The notes beneath the pieces were generated by a model. That model had not been told where the DNA came from. It did no database searches and saw only the letters and a program-made list of their open reading frames with translations. Source: Bacteroidales bacterium UBA4814 (lineage in GTDB: Bacteria; Bacteroidota; Bacteroidia; Bacteroidales; UBA7960). From it: a stretch of DNA of 51,946 bases. The stretch spans positions 18,885 through 70,830 of the forward strand of contig DHFW01000039.1 in NCBI GenBank assembly GCA_002402465.1. Direction: 5' to 3'. The position numbers and the translations under genes are program-made. Below, one piece after another: positions 24,688-31,726 of the stretch; position 1 is the stretch's first letter; the number at the start of each line of letters is the position of its first letter.

Positions 24688-24907
24688 TCATATACTCCAT
24701 TTTCCAGGGTTTCTGTGCATATTGATGAGCATGCCAAGAATTTCCTGAAATGTTTGCGCAAACCGATCTTGATGAGCGCCTGATCTGGTCAGTCAATGAG
24801 TACAATTCCTCTTTTGGAAAATTCTTTGACAAATGGAAAATCTCCATGGCCTTTTCAAAAGCCTTCTGGTAAACCCTTAGTTCCCTGTGACTTTTAATAA
24901 TTTCCAT
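24688..24907 (-). pseudogene. four-helix-bundle (23S rRNA intervening-sequence type) gene with internal deletion
   Basis: From ATG at 24907 the frame gives residues 1-54 of the family (LRVYQKAFEKAMEIFHLSKN ... YSLTDQIRRSSRSV, CANIS). The next bases encode, in another frame, the family's C-terminus EILGMLINMHRNPGKWSI followed by a TGA at 24688-24690. The middle, normally about 45-50 residues (the AEGW...LDFA region), is missing and the join at the CAAACATTTCAGGAAATTC stretch is out of frame. The remaining open frame runs on into the neighbouring gene as a nonsense tail. The intact family is about 115-120 residues, so this is best read as a recent deletion pseudogene. Confidence 0.8.
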
Positions 24908-25118
24908 AATGTATTGATTTTAAAGTCTTATGTAGAATCTATTCTCATTTTCTCACCTTCTTACCCTCGTGGCTTAATGTCTCGCCCCTACAGGGCTTAA
25001 CGAAGGGTGGAGGCCATCTCTTTTCTACCAATATTTCGCCGCTCTGCGGCTTTTCATCTTCTTCTCATCTTCCCACGTTCTCACTTTCTCACCTTCTCCT
25101 CTTCCCATCTTCTCCCCT
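24908..25118. repeat. intergenic repeats with one REP-like hairpin
   Basis: TATTTCGCCGCTCTGCGGCTTTTC (about 25031-25054) is a single, inverted REP-like hairpin. CTTCTCATCTTCCCACGTTCTCAC-type pyrimidine tracts flank it (24945-24965 and 25050-25115). No gene is seen. Confidence 0.6.
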
Positions 25119-25691
25119 TCACGCTCTCTGCCCTTCCCCCAGCTTAAATTCTTCCACCACTTTATAAACGGGCCCCTGGGGGCGGAGGAAGCTTTCCATA
25201 AGATAGAAGGATTCGGTGCGGATGGTGGCGAAGGTTTCAGCGCTGTATTCACTTTCGAGGGTACGCAGGGTCAGGGTGTCGGAAATGCTTTTAATGCGGC
25301 CGAAGGTTAAATGAGGGGTAAATAATTTTTTGTCGGGCACATAACCCAGGGGTTCCAAATGTGTATTGAGGCTATGATAGAGGGCGGTCAGCATTTTTGC
25401 ATTTCGTATGCCCAGCCAAATCACATTGGGCTGGCGCAGGCTTCCGAAGGTGCCACAGCCCTCCACGGTGAAGTTGAAGGGCGGCATTTCGAAGGCGCTT
25501 AGGTGCAGGGCTTCCTGTATGGCCGGAATATCCTGGTTGGGCGTATCGCCAAAAAACTTTAGGGTGAGATGCAGGTTCTGGGGCGAAACCCAGCTGATGC
25601 GTGCTTCGGACAGCTCCTGGCGAAAAACATTCACAACCGCATCAATAGCTTCATTCACAGGTACTTTAACTGCACAGAAAAGTCTTTTCAT
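25119..25691 (-). CDS. thpR: RNA 2',3'-cyclic phosphodiesterase (2'-5' RNA ligase family)
   Basis: 190 residues. Both HxTx motifs of the 2H phosphoesterase superfamily are present: HLTLKFFG (His41, Thr43) and HLTFGRIK (His127, Thr129), with the expected spacing. Family knowledge: ThpR opens 2',3'-cyclic phosphate ends of RNA and can join tRNA halves in vitro. It is divergent from the tRNA-Ala gene, with the tRNA promoter lying between them. The name follows the family; activity is not shown here. Confidence 0.88.
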   Translation of the reverse strand: MKRLFCAVKVPVNEAIDAVVNVFRQELSEARISWVSPQNLHLTLKFFGDTPNQDIPAIQEALHLSAFEMPPFNFTVEGCGTFGSLRQPNVIWLGIRNAKMLTALYHSLNTHLEPLGYVPDKKLFTPHLTFGRIKSISDTLTLRTLESEYSAETFATIRTESFYLMESFLRPQGPVYKVVEEFKLGEGQRA

Positions 25692-25708
25692 GTTTGAAGA
25701 AATTTATT

Positions 25709-25738
25709 TTGTCATTTCAGGAAAAGCTGTTAATTTTG
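25709..25738 (+). promoter_or_regulatory. Bacteroidota promoter TTG-N19-TAATTTTG for tRNA-Ala
   Basis: TTG at 25709-25711, a 19-bp spacer, and TAATTTTG at 25731-25738, 12 bp before the mature tRNA. Both boxes and the spacing fit the phylum's consensus exactly. Confidence 0.75.
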
Positions 25739-25750
25739 CAAACTACAAAC

Positions 25751-25824
25751 GGGGAATTAGCTCAGTTGGCTAGAGCGTTTGGCTGGCAGCCAAGAGGTCA
25801 TCGGTTCGAGCCCGATATTCTCCA
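25751..25824 (+). tRNA. tRNA-Ala (anticodon GGC)
   Basis: A 74-nt cloverleaf: acceptor GGGGAAT/ATTCTCC, D stem GCTC/GAGC, anticodon stem TTTGG/CCAAG with loop CTGGCAG (anticodon GGC), T stem ATCGG/CCGAT with loop TTCGAGC. The G3-U70 pair, the alanine identity element, is present. The discriminator base is A; a full CCA end is not encoded. Confidence 0.95.
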
Positions 25825-25830
25825 CCCGAA

Positions 25831-25862
25831 GCCCGGCTTTTTAAAAAGAGCCGGGTTTTTTT
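25831..25862 (+). terminator. Rho-independent terminator of tRNA-Ala
   Basis: GCCCGGCTTTTT / AAAAAGAGCCGGG stem followed by seven T. It overlaps the last bases of the convergent lutB-like gene. Confidence 0.85.
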
Positions 25863-27234
25863 ATTGGTTTTCCTTCCAGCGTTCTCCGAACGACTTTGGC
25901 GCAACCCTGGGCAGTTCGCGCCGGGGACCCCACAACTTTCCGAAGAACAGCCGCATACCAAAGTTTTTCATGCCGGCGCCAGGCATATCGAGCCACTTGC
26001 GTTTGCTCATGAACCTCTTATATCCCTTCATACCCCATTTTTCCCATTTGGAAACCAGGCCCTGGCGTACGCTCAGGTTGCGGTTGTTGAGCAGTTGCTG
26101 ATGCAGATCGATATTTACGGGGCATACCTCGGTGCATTTGCCACACAGGCTCGAGGCATAGGACAGATGTTTGTACTGCTCGAGGCCGCGCAGGTGAGGG
26201 GTGATCACTGCACCAATTGGACCGGAATATACGGTGCCATAGGTATGCCCGCCTATATTACGGTAAACCGGGCAAGCATTGAGGCAGGCGCCGCAGCGAA
26301 TGCATGCCAGGGCGCGCCTTTGGGGCACCATAGAAAGGAGGTTGCTGCGGCCATTGTCGATCAGCACCACATACATCTGGTCGGGACCGTTGGCTTCATC
26401 GCGCTTGCGCGGGCCACTCACTAAAGTATTGTACACGGTGAGTTGCTGCCCGGTGCCATGGGTGGCCAGCAGGGGCCAGAAAAGGTCCAGGTCATCGATG
26501 GTGGGTAAAATCTTTTCGATACCCGTTACCACAATGTGAATGGGGGGCATGCTCATCGACAATACCCCGTTGCCCTCGTTTTCGGTCAGGGCCACGGAAC
26601 CCGTTCCGGAAATCAGGAAGTTGGCGCCCGTAATGCCCGCCTGGGCTTTCTGAAACTTCTCGCGAAGGGTAGTACGAACAAAAGCAGTGATTTCGGCCGG
26701 GGTCGAATCTTCGGGCAGGCCAAACTTTTGGTGAAAGATCCGTGCCACATCGCGGGCCGATTTGTGCATTACCGGAGTGACTATATGATAGGGCTTTTCG
26801 TTGCAAAGCTGCACAATGTATTCGCCCAGGTCGGTTTCAAGCGTTTCGATGCCGTTTTTTTCGAGAAACTCCGTCAGGCCGATCTCTTCAGTAACCATCG
26901 ATTTCGACTTGACCACCAGTTTTACATAATTCTTTTCGAGTATTTCGAGCACCGCCCGGCGCGCCTCCTCCACATCCAGTGCCCACAGCACCTTACCCCC
27001 ATTTCGGGTAAAGTGATATTCGAAATCCTTCAGGTGGTCTTCCAGGTTTTCAATGACGCGGTGCTTGCGCATGGCCGCCCTCCGCCGGGCCAGGGCCAGG
27101 TTGGCGTATTGCAGCTTGCCACGTTCCACAGCCTCATCGTACCGCCCAATATTATAGGCAATCGTATTGCGGTGTTCCTGGTCAAAGGCCTTGGTTTCGC
27201 TATCTGTTAAAAACTGTGTATGTGTCTGTGTCAT
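25861..27234 (-). CDS. lutB: LutB/LldF-type iron-sulfur lactate-utilisation protein
   Basis: 457 residues. An N-terminal LUD-type domain (VVKSKSMVTEEIGL near residue 110) is followed by two 4Fe-4S clusters: CIRCGACLNACPVY (about 311-324) and CGKCTEVCPV (about 360-370). Family knowledge: LutB works with LutA and LutC as the L-lactate dehydrogenase complex that passes electrons to the quinone pool. Neither partner is in the window. It follows rpiB with a 30-bp gap on the same strand, so they are probably co-transcribed, an unusual pairing. Confidence 0.85.
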   Translation of the reverse strand: MTQTHTQFLTDSETKAFDQEHRNTIAYNIGRYDEAVERGKLQYANLALARRRAAMRKHRVIENLEDHLKDFEYHFTRNGGKVLWALDVEEARRAVLEILEKNYVKLVVKSKSMVTEEIGLTEFLEKNGIETLETDLGEYIVQLCNEKPYHIVTPVMHKSARDVARIFHQKFGLPEDSTPAEITAFVRTTLREKFQKAQAGITGANFLISGTGSVALTENEGNGVLSMSMPPIHIVVTGIEKILPTIDDLDLFWPLLATHGTGQQLTVYNTLVSGPRKRDEANGPDQMYVVLIDNGRSNLLSMVPQRRALACIRCGACLNACPVYRNIGGHTYGTVYSGPIGAVITPHLRGLEQYKHLSYASSLCGKCTEVCPVNIDLHQQLLNNRNLSVRQGLVSKWEKWGMKGYKRFMSKRKWLDMPGAGMKNFGMRLFFGKLWGPRRELPRVAPKSFGERWKENQ

Positions 27235-27264
27235 TAATGCTAATTTTGCTCAAAGTGCAAGGCG

Positions 27265-27774
27265 CTAAAGCTCCTCATCAGGCATATCTTCCATGCCTTC
27301 AATTTCCTGGTCTAAGTCGTCGTTTTCGTCCTTCCAGGCAATTTTGCCTATGCGGCGAGTATGGCGGCCGCCATCGAAATCGGTTTTCAGGAACATATCT
27401 ACAATTTGCAGGGCCACTTCTTCAGAAATAAAGCGGGCGGGCAGAGCCAGCACGTTGGCATTGTTGTGAGCCCGCGCCAGGCGACCCAGTTCTACTTTCC
27501 AACACAGGGCCGAGCGTATGCCCTGGTGCTTGTTGGCAGTCATGTTTACGCCGTTTCCGCTGCCGCATATCACAATGCCAAAGTCATGTTCGCCGGCTTC
27601 AATGGCTGAGGCTAACGGATGTACCACATCGGCATAGTCGGCGCTTTCTTCCGAATGTGTGCCGTAATCCTTTATTTTGCAGCCCTTTTCAACCAAAAAA
27701 GGAATGAGGCGTTGTTTCAGCATAAAACCCGCATGGTCGCAACCTAGGGCAACCCGTAAGCCGTTTGTTATCAT
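27265..27774 (-). CDS. rpiB: ribose-5-phosphate isomerase B
   Basis: 169 residues. GCDHAGF (11-17), ESADYADVVHPLA and CGSGNGVNMTANK with the catalytic Cys70 are all present, as is the ARFIS segment near residue 122. It interconverts ribose-5-phosphate and ribulose-5-phosphate. It is about 20-25 residues longer than usual because of an acidic tail rich in Asp and Glu (about 145-169). It is the first gene of an apparent rpiB-lutB unit that points away from the AT-rich gap to its right. Confidence 0.92.
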   Translation of the reverse strand: MITNGLRVALGCDHAGFMLKQRLIPFLVEKGCKIKDYGTHSEESADYADVVHPLASAIEAGEHDFGIVICGSGNGVNMTANKHQGIRSALCWKVELGRLARAHNNANVLALPARFISEEVALQIVDMFLKTDFDGGRHTRRIGKIAWKDENDDLDQEIEGMEDMPDEEL

Positions 27775-28538
27775 TGTTAATAAAGTTTTTTTAGGTGTAT
27801 TATAAGCAAAGCTACAAAGAAATTGTACAAAATTAGTTTTTAATCACTTATGCGAAGCCAGGCTATGCGATAATAAAAACCATAACAAGCTTAAGTTTTC
27901 ATTTTCAACAAATTGGCGTTGTTAACAGGCCGTTGTTAATAAATGAGGGCTTGATGTTTAGTTATTTCTCATAAAAAAATTTGCAAAAATCAAAACCTGC
28001 TTTCTATGAAAATTTCCATGAAAAAACAAAGCATTTTATGGGGTTATTTATGAAAACATCTTCACAATTTTCTAACAAAAACAACCCGGAAAATGAATGT
28101 TAATAAACCGTTTTTTATAAGCATAAAACCATTTTAACATAGTGTTAATAACTCTGCAAAAAACTGAAGGCCGGCATTATATAATCATACCGGCTGTTAA
28201 TAGTCTGTTAAATATTTTTAAAAAACAGCTTTGTCAAGTTTTTGCTCCAAATTTTATTCACCTTATCAACAGCATAAATAACATCAAAATTTTTTAAAAA
28301 AATTAATATCAATAATATTTATGTTGATGGGGAAAATGGTTCAAAAATTTGAAAAAAGTGAATTTTTATCTTTTAACTAAAAGGTTTGGGAGTGTTATAA
28401 ATTGGATTATTAAAAAAAAGTTGTAAATTTGGAAATTCTTAAAAATCAAGTTTTTTAAACCTTTAAACAAGCTAATGCTGACTTAAACGTATTGGGTTTT
28501 AAGCAGTGACATTGTGTTAATTTTTTAAACGAAGAGAT
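27775..28538. other. 764-bp AT-rich non-coding region with DnaA-box-like repeats (origin candidate)
   Basis: No gene is seen. The 9-mer TGTTAATAA occurs four times in the same orientation (27775, 27934, 28099, 28143), with a near copy TGTTAATAG at 28195. Its complement TTATTAACA differs from the relaxed DnaA box TTWTNCACA at one position; TTATCAACA at 28263-28271 differs at the same position. A very AT-rich stretch (about 28280-28320) follows. The right end holds the promoter of the LytTR gene. Origin function is a hypothesis; multiple operators for one regulator is the alternative. Confidence 0.4.
28402..28431 (+). promoter_or_regulatory. Bacteroidota promoter TTG-N19-TAAATTTG for the LytTR gene
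   Basis: TTG at 28402-28404, 19-bp spacer, TAAATTTG at 28424-28431. It leaves an untranslated leader of about 100 nt before the ATG at 28539. Confidence 0.7.
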
Positions 28539-29291
28539 ATGGCAAAAATTAAAATTCTGGTTGTTGAAGACGAAAGTATTGTAGCCAAGGATATTCAGAA
28601 TAGTCTGAAAAAACTGGGTTATCAGGTACCTACCACTGTAAACAGTGGAGAAAAGGCCATAGAAGAGATTGAAGATAACCGTCCTGACCTGGTGTTAATG
28701 GATATTATGCTGAAGGGTCAAATGACCGGTATTGATGTTGCCAATTTGATCAAGGAGCGTTTCGGGATTCCGGTTATTTTCCTCACTGCCTATGCCGACG
28801 ACAATACGTTAAGCAAAGCTAAGATTACCGAACCTTACGGCTACATTATCAAGCCCTTTAAGGAAAAAGAGCTGCAGACCACCATTGAAATGGCGATCTT
28901 TAAGCACGAAAAAGACGAGACGGTGAAGAAAGAGCGCGATCTCTATCATTCTATCATTGAAAACAAAGAGTCGAAAGACAGCATTTTTGTGCGTGCCGAC
29001 TACCGCCTCAATAAGATCAATTTCGATGATATCTTTTATGTGGAAGCGCTGAAAGACTATGTGGTGATTAACACCTCCGACAACAGCTACACCACCCATA
29101 CCACCATGAAGGAAATGGTGCGGATTTTGCCCAGCAAGGATTTTGTTCGCATTCACCGTTCGTTTATTGTAAATATGAACAAGATTTTCTCGATCAAGTA
29201 TCCCGACCTGGTAATTGAAGGTAAGATGAAGGTTCTGCCCATTGGCGGTTTATATCGCAAAGAGCTTTACAGCAGGCTGAACCTTATTTAG
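28539..29291 (+). CDS. LytTR-type response regulator
   Basis: 250 residues. Receiver domain (1-122): VVEDE at 8-12, phospho-acceptor Asp55 in LVLMDIMLKG, Thr in LTAYA, and Lys in YIIKPF. LytTR DNA-binding domain (about 148-250): DIFYVEALKDYVVINTS and FVRIHRSFIVNMNKI. Family knowledge: it is phosphorylated by a GHKL histidine kinase and binds direct repeats in promoters. No partner kinase lies beside it; the only kinase in the window is 9.7 kb away. It has its own promoter and terminator, so it is a single-gene unit. Confidence 0.92.
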   Translation: MAKIKILVVEDESIVAKDIQNSLKKLGYQVPTTVNSGEKAIEEIEDNRPDLVLMDIMLKGQMTGIDVANLIKERFGIPVIFLTAYADDNTLSKAKITEPYGYIIKPFKEKELQTTIEMAIFKHEKDETVKKERDLYHSIIENKESKDSIFVRADYRLNKINFDDIFYVEALKDYVVINTSDNSYTTHTTMKEMVRILPSKDFVRIHRSFIVNMNKIFSIKYPDLVIEGKMKVLPIGGLYRKELYSRLNLI

Positions 29292-29309
29292 GTTAATACT
29301 TATAGCTAT

Positions 29310-29344
29310 AACCCCTTCTCTGGAAACGAAGAAGGGGTTTTTTT
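29310..29344 (+). terminator. Rho-independent terminator after the LytTR gene
   Basis: A perfect 10-bp stem AACCCCTTCT / AGAAGGGGTT, a 10-nt loop and a run of T that reaches the stop codon of the convergent RNase R gene. Confidence 0.88.
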
Positions 29345-31490
29345 ATTCGGCCAGCTCAAAGTTGAGTTCTTTTTTGATAAAGTCGGTACTTTTAATGCGG
29401 ATTTTTACCGGGCTGCCCAGCTTGTAAACCTTGCGTTTGTTGTGTCCAATGACTTGGAAATTGTCTTCGTCCAGGTAATAATAGTCATCGGCCATATCAC
29501 TCAGGCGTACCATACCTTCCACCTTGTTTTCCTTGATTTCCACAAAAATGCCCCATTTGCTCACCCCCGAAATCAGGCCTTCGAACTCCTGACCTATCTT
29601 GTCGGCCATAAATTCTACCTGTTTTAGTTTAACGGAATCGCGTTCTGCATCTTGTGCTTTCTTTTCCATGTCAGACGAATGTTTGCAAAGCTCTTCGTAA
29701 TGTTCGGCAGGAGCACTGGGCTTTCCATTGGCATAGTCGAACAGCAGGCGGTGGGCCATCATGTCGGGATAGCGTCTGATAGGGGAGGTGAAGTGGCTGT
29801 AATAGTCGAATCCTAGTCCATAGTGGCCAATATTATGGGTAGAATATATTGCCTTTGCCATAGAGCGGATGGCCAGGGTTTCGATGAGGTTTTCTTCGCC
29901 TTTGCCCTGGGCATCTTCCAAAAGTTTGTTGAACGACTGGGAAATGTTTTTGCGGGTGTCGGTTTTAAGTCTGTAACCCAGTTTGGATACAAATTCTGAA
30001 AGGGTGGTGAGTTTTTCCAGATTAGGCAGGTCATGTATGCGATATACAAAAGTTTTGGGCTTTTTATTTACCCTGGGCTTGCCAATGCGTTCAGCCACGG
30101 TGCGGTTGGCCAGGAGCATAAATTCCTCAATAAGCTTGTGAGCCTCTTTTTGTTCCTTAAAGTACACTTCCAGTGGTTTACCCTTTTCGTCGAGCTTAAA
30201 TTTCACTTCTTTTTTGTCGAAAGATATAGCGCCTTCTTTCATTCGGCGATCGCGCAGGATTTTTGCCAGCCGGTTTAAACTTAGAATGGCTTCGCTGTGG
30301 GTGCCTGTTTCTTTTTCAATGATTTGCTGGACCTCTTCATAACTGAAGCGCGAATCGGAATTGATGATGGTTTTGGCAAGGCGCGATTTTAGCACGCGAC
30401 CTTTTTCGTTTATGTTAAAAATAACAGAATAACATAGCTTATCGGTGTTAGGATTTAATGAACAAAGCTGGTTCGACAATTTTTCGGGCAGCATGGGAAT
30501 GGTGCGGTCGACCAGGTAAATGCTGGTAGCGCGGTTTATGGCTTCCTTTTCGATGATCCCTCCGGGCTTTACGTAATGGGTTACATCGGCAATATGAACG
30601 CCAATTTCCCAAAGGTTTTCGTCCAGGGGTTTCCACGATAGTGCGTCGTCCAGGTCTTTGGCGTCATGCGGGTCGATGGTAAACGTAAGCACCTGGCGAA
30701 AATCTTCGCGCTTATCAATTTCGTGCTGGGTAATTTCAGAAGGAATTTTTTCGGCAGCCTCCACCACTGCTTCATTGAAACGGGCCGGTAAGCCATACTG
30801 AGCCAGGATGGCGTGCATTTCCACCTCATTTTCCCCGGGTTCCCCAAGTACTTCAATTACTTTCCCGAAGGGATTTTTTGCAGGCGGTGACCAATCGGTA
30901 ATTTCGGCAATTACTTTCTGCCCATCCCTGGCCCCATTCAGGTGTTCGAGGGGGATGAAAATATCAACCGGCATGGTTTTGCTGTCTGGTATCAGAAAAG
31001 CAAACTGTTTGCTCAGTTGAATATTCCCTACCCAAGTCTTATGGGTTCGTTCGAGCACTTCAATAATTTCGCCCTCGATTTTATGGTTTTTCCTTTTTGG
31101 GAAAAGATGGACTTTTACAATGTCATCGTGCAGGGCATAACCCGTGTTATTTGGAGGTATTAAAATGTCTTCCAACAGTTCGTCCGTTATTATATAAGCC
31201 TTTCCGGTTCGTTTCATATCTACTCGCCCTGTAATAAAAGGGCCTATTTTTTTCTGCTTTTCTGCGTAAAGCGGGCTTAATTTGAATTTTCCTTTATATG
31301 CTTCTATTAGTACATTTTCCTTGGCCAGGGCATATAACAACCCAGAAATAAATTTTCGGTTTTCTTGGCCTTCGTTTCCCAAAGCTTTGGCTACCTGCTT
31401 GTAATTATATAATGAATCGTGGTTTTTTTTAAAAAGGGTAATGATATTTTCTTTCAGGCTTGCTTTAATGCTCTCTTTTTTCTTTTTCAT
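29343..31490 (-). CDS. rnr: ribonuclease R
   Basis: 715 residues. The N-terminus (about 10-70) is a helix-turn-helix-like RNase R domain, then two cold-shock OB folds (about 75-230). The RNB catalytic domain carries the Asp cluster in DPHDAKDLDDALSW (about 272-285) and HIADVTHYV. The C-terminus is an S1 RNA-binding domain (about 630-712: EFEGLISGVSKWGIFVEIKE). It degrades structured RNA 3' to 5'. The start ATG at 31490 is embedded in a TTTTCATCCGTATTTA motif that recurs in the upstream region and near 45.2 kb. Confidence 0.93.
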   Translation of the reverse strand: MKKKKESIKASLKENIITLFKKNHDSLYNYKQVAKALGNEGQENRKFISGLLYALAKENVLIEAYKGKFKLSPLYAEKQKKIGPFITGRVDMKRTGKAYIITDELLEDILIPPNNTGYALHDDIVKVHLFPKRKNHKIEGEIIEVLERTHKTWVGNIQLSKQFAFLIPDSKTMPVDIFIPLEHLNGARDGQKVIAEITDWSPPAKNPFGKVIEVLGEPGENEVEMHAILAQYGLPARFNEAVVEAAEKIPSEITQHEIDKREDFRQVLTFTIDPHDAKDLDDALSWKPLDENLWEIGVHIADVTHYVKPGGIIEKEAINRATSIYLVDRTIPMLPEKLSNQLCSLNPNTDKLCYSVIFNINEKGRVLKSRLAKTIINSDSRFSYEEVQQIIEKETGTHSEAILSLNRLAKILRDRRMKEGAISFDKKEVKFKLDEKGKPLEVYFKEQKEAHKLIEEFMLLANRTVAERIGKPRVNKKPKTFVYRIHDLPNLEKLTTLSEFVSKLGYRLKTDTRKNISQSFNKLLEDAQGKGEENLIETLAIRSMAKAIYSTHNIGHYGLGFDYYSHFTSPIRRYPDMMAHRLLFDYANGKPSAPAEHYEELCKHSSDMEKKAQDAERDSVKLKQVEFMADKIGQEFEGLISGVSKWGIFVEIKENKVEGMVRLSDMADDYYYLDEDNFQVIGHNKRKVYKLGSPVKIRIKSTDFIKKELNFELAE

Positions 31491-31526
31491 CCGTATTTAA
31501 TTTGTTAATTATGGTTAGATGAATTT

Positions 31527-31559
31527 CGCATGATGATTTTCATCTGTATTATGCTTAAC
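31527..31559 (+). repeat. 33-bp element, copy 1 (upstream of rnr)
   Basis: Starts CGCATGATGATTTTCATC and ends TATGCTTAAC; inside is the inverted repeat GATGA-TTT-TCATC (31532-31544). It matches, with one substitution and one indel, the reverse strand at 45226-45259. A partial copy, TTTTCATCCGTATTTA, covers the rnr start codon at 31484-31499. Confidence 0.75.
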
Positions 31560-31641
31560 GAATCATGCTCGTTTTATTGATATTTGGCTTTTATATCAAT
31601 TAGAAAATCCTGGCGTTATTATTAAACACCTACGAAGTGAA

Positions 31642-31649
31642 TACCTTTG
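31642..31649 (+). promoter_or_regulatory. -7 element TACCTTTG upstream of the DUF4175 gene
   Basis: Fits TAnnTTTG, 77 bp before the ATG at 31727. No exact -33 TTG at the right distance. Confidence 0.4.
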
Positions 31650-31726
31650 CAATTTAAGGTTTTTTGGGCTGAATACGCATCAAAAATTTGTAAATTTAGG
31701 ACTCAGATATTTTTGAAAAAAATATT

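Noticed and set aside
24566..24907. 113-residue intact small protein
   Set aside because: Only the first 54 residues match a family; the rest is an out-of-frame reading of the family's C-terminus and neighbouring DNA.
27775..28538. riboswitch in the long leader of the LytTR gene
   Set aside because: The mapped promoter leaves only about 100 nt of leader, and no conserved aptamer-like pairing was recognised.
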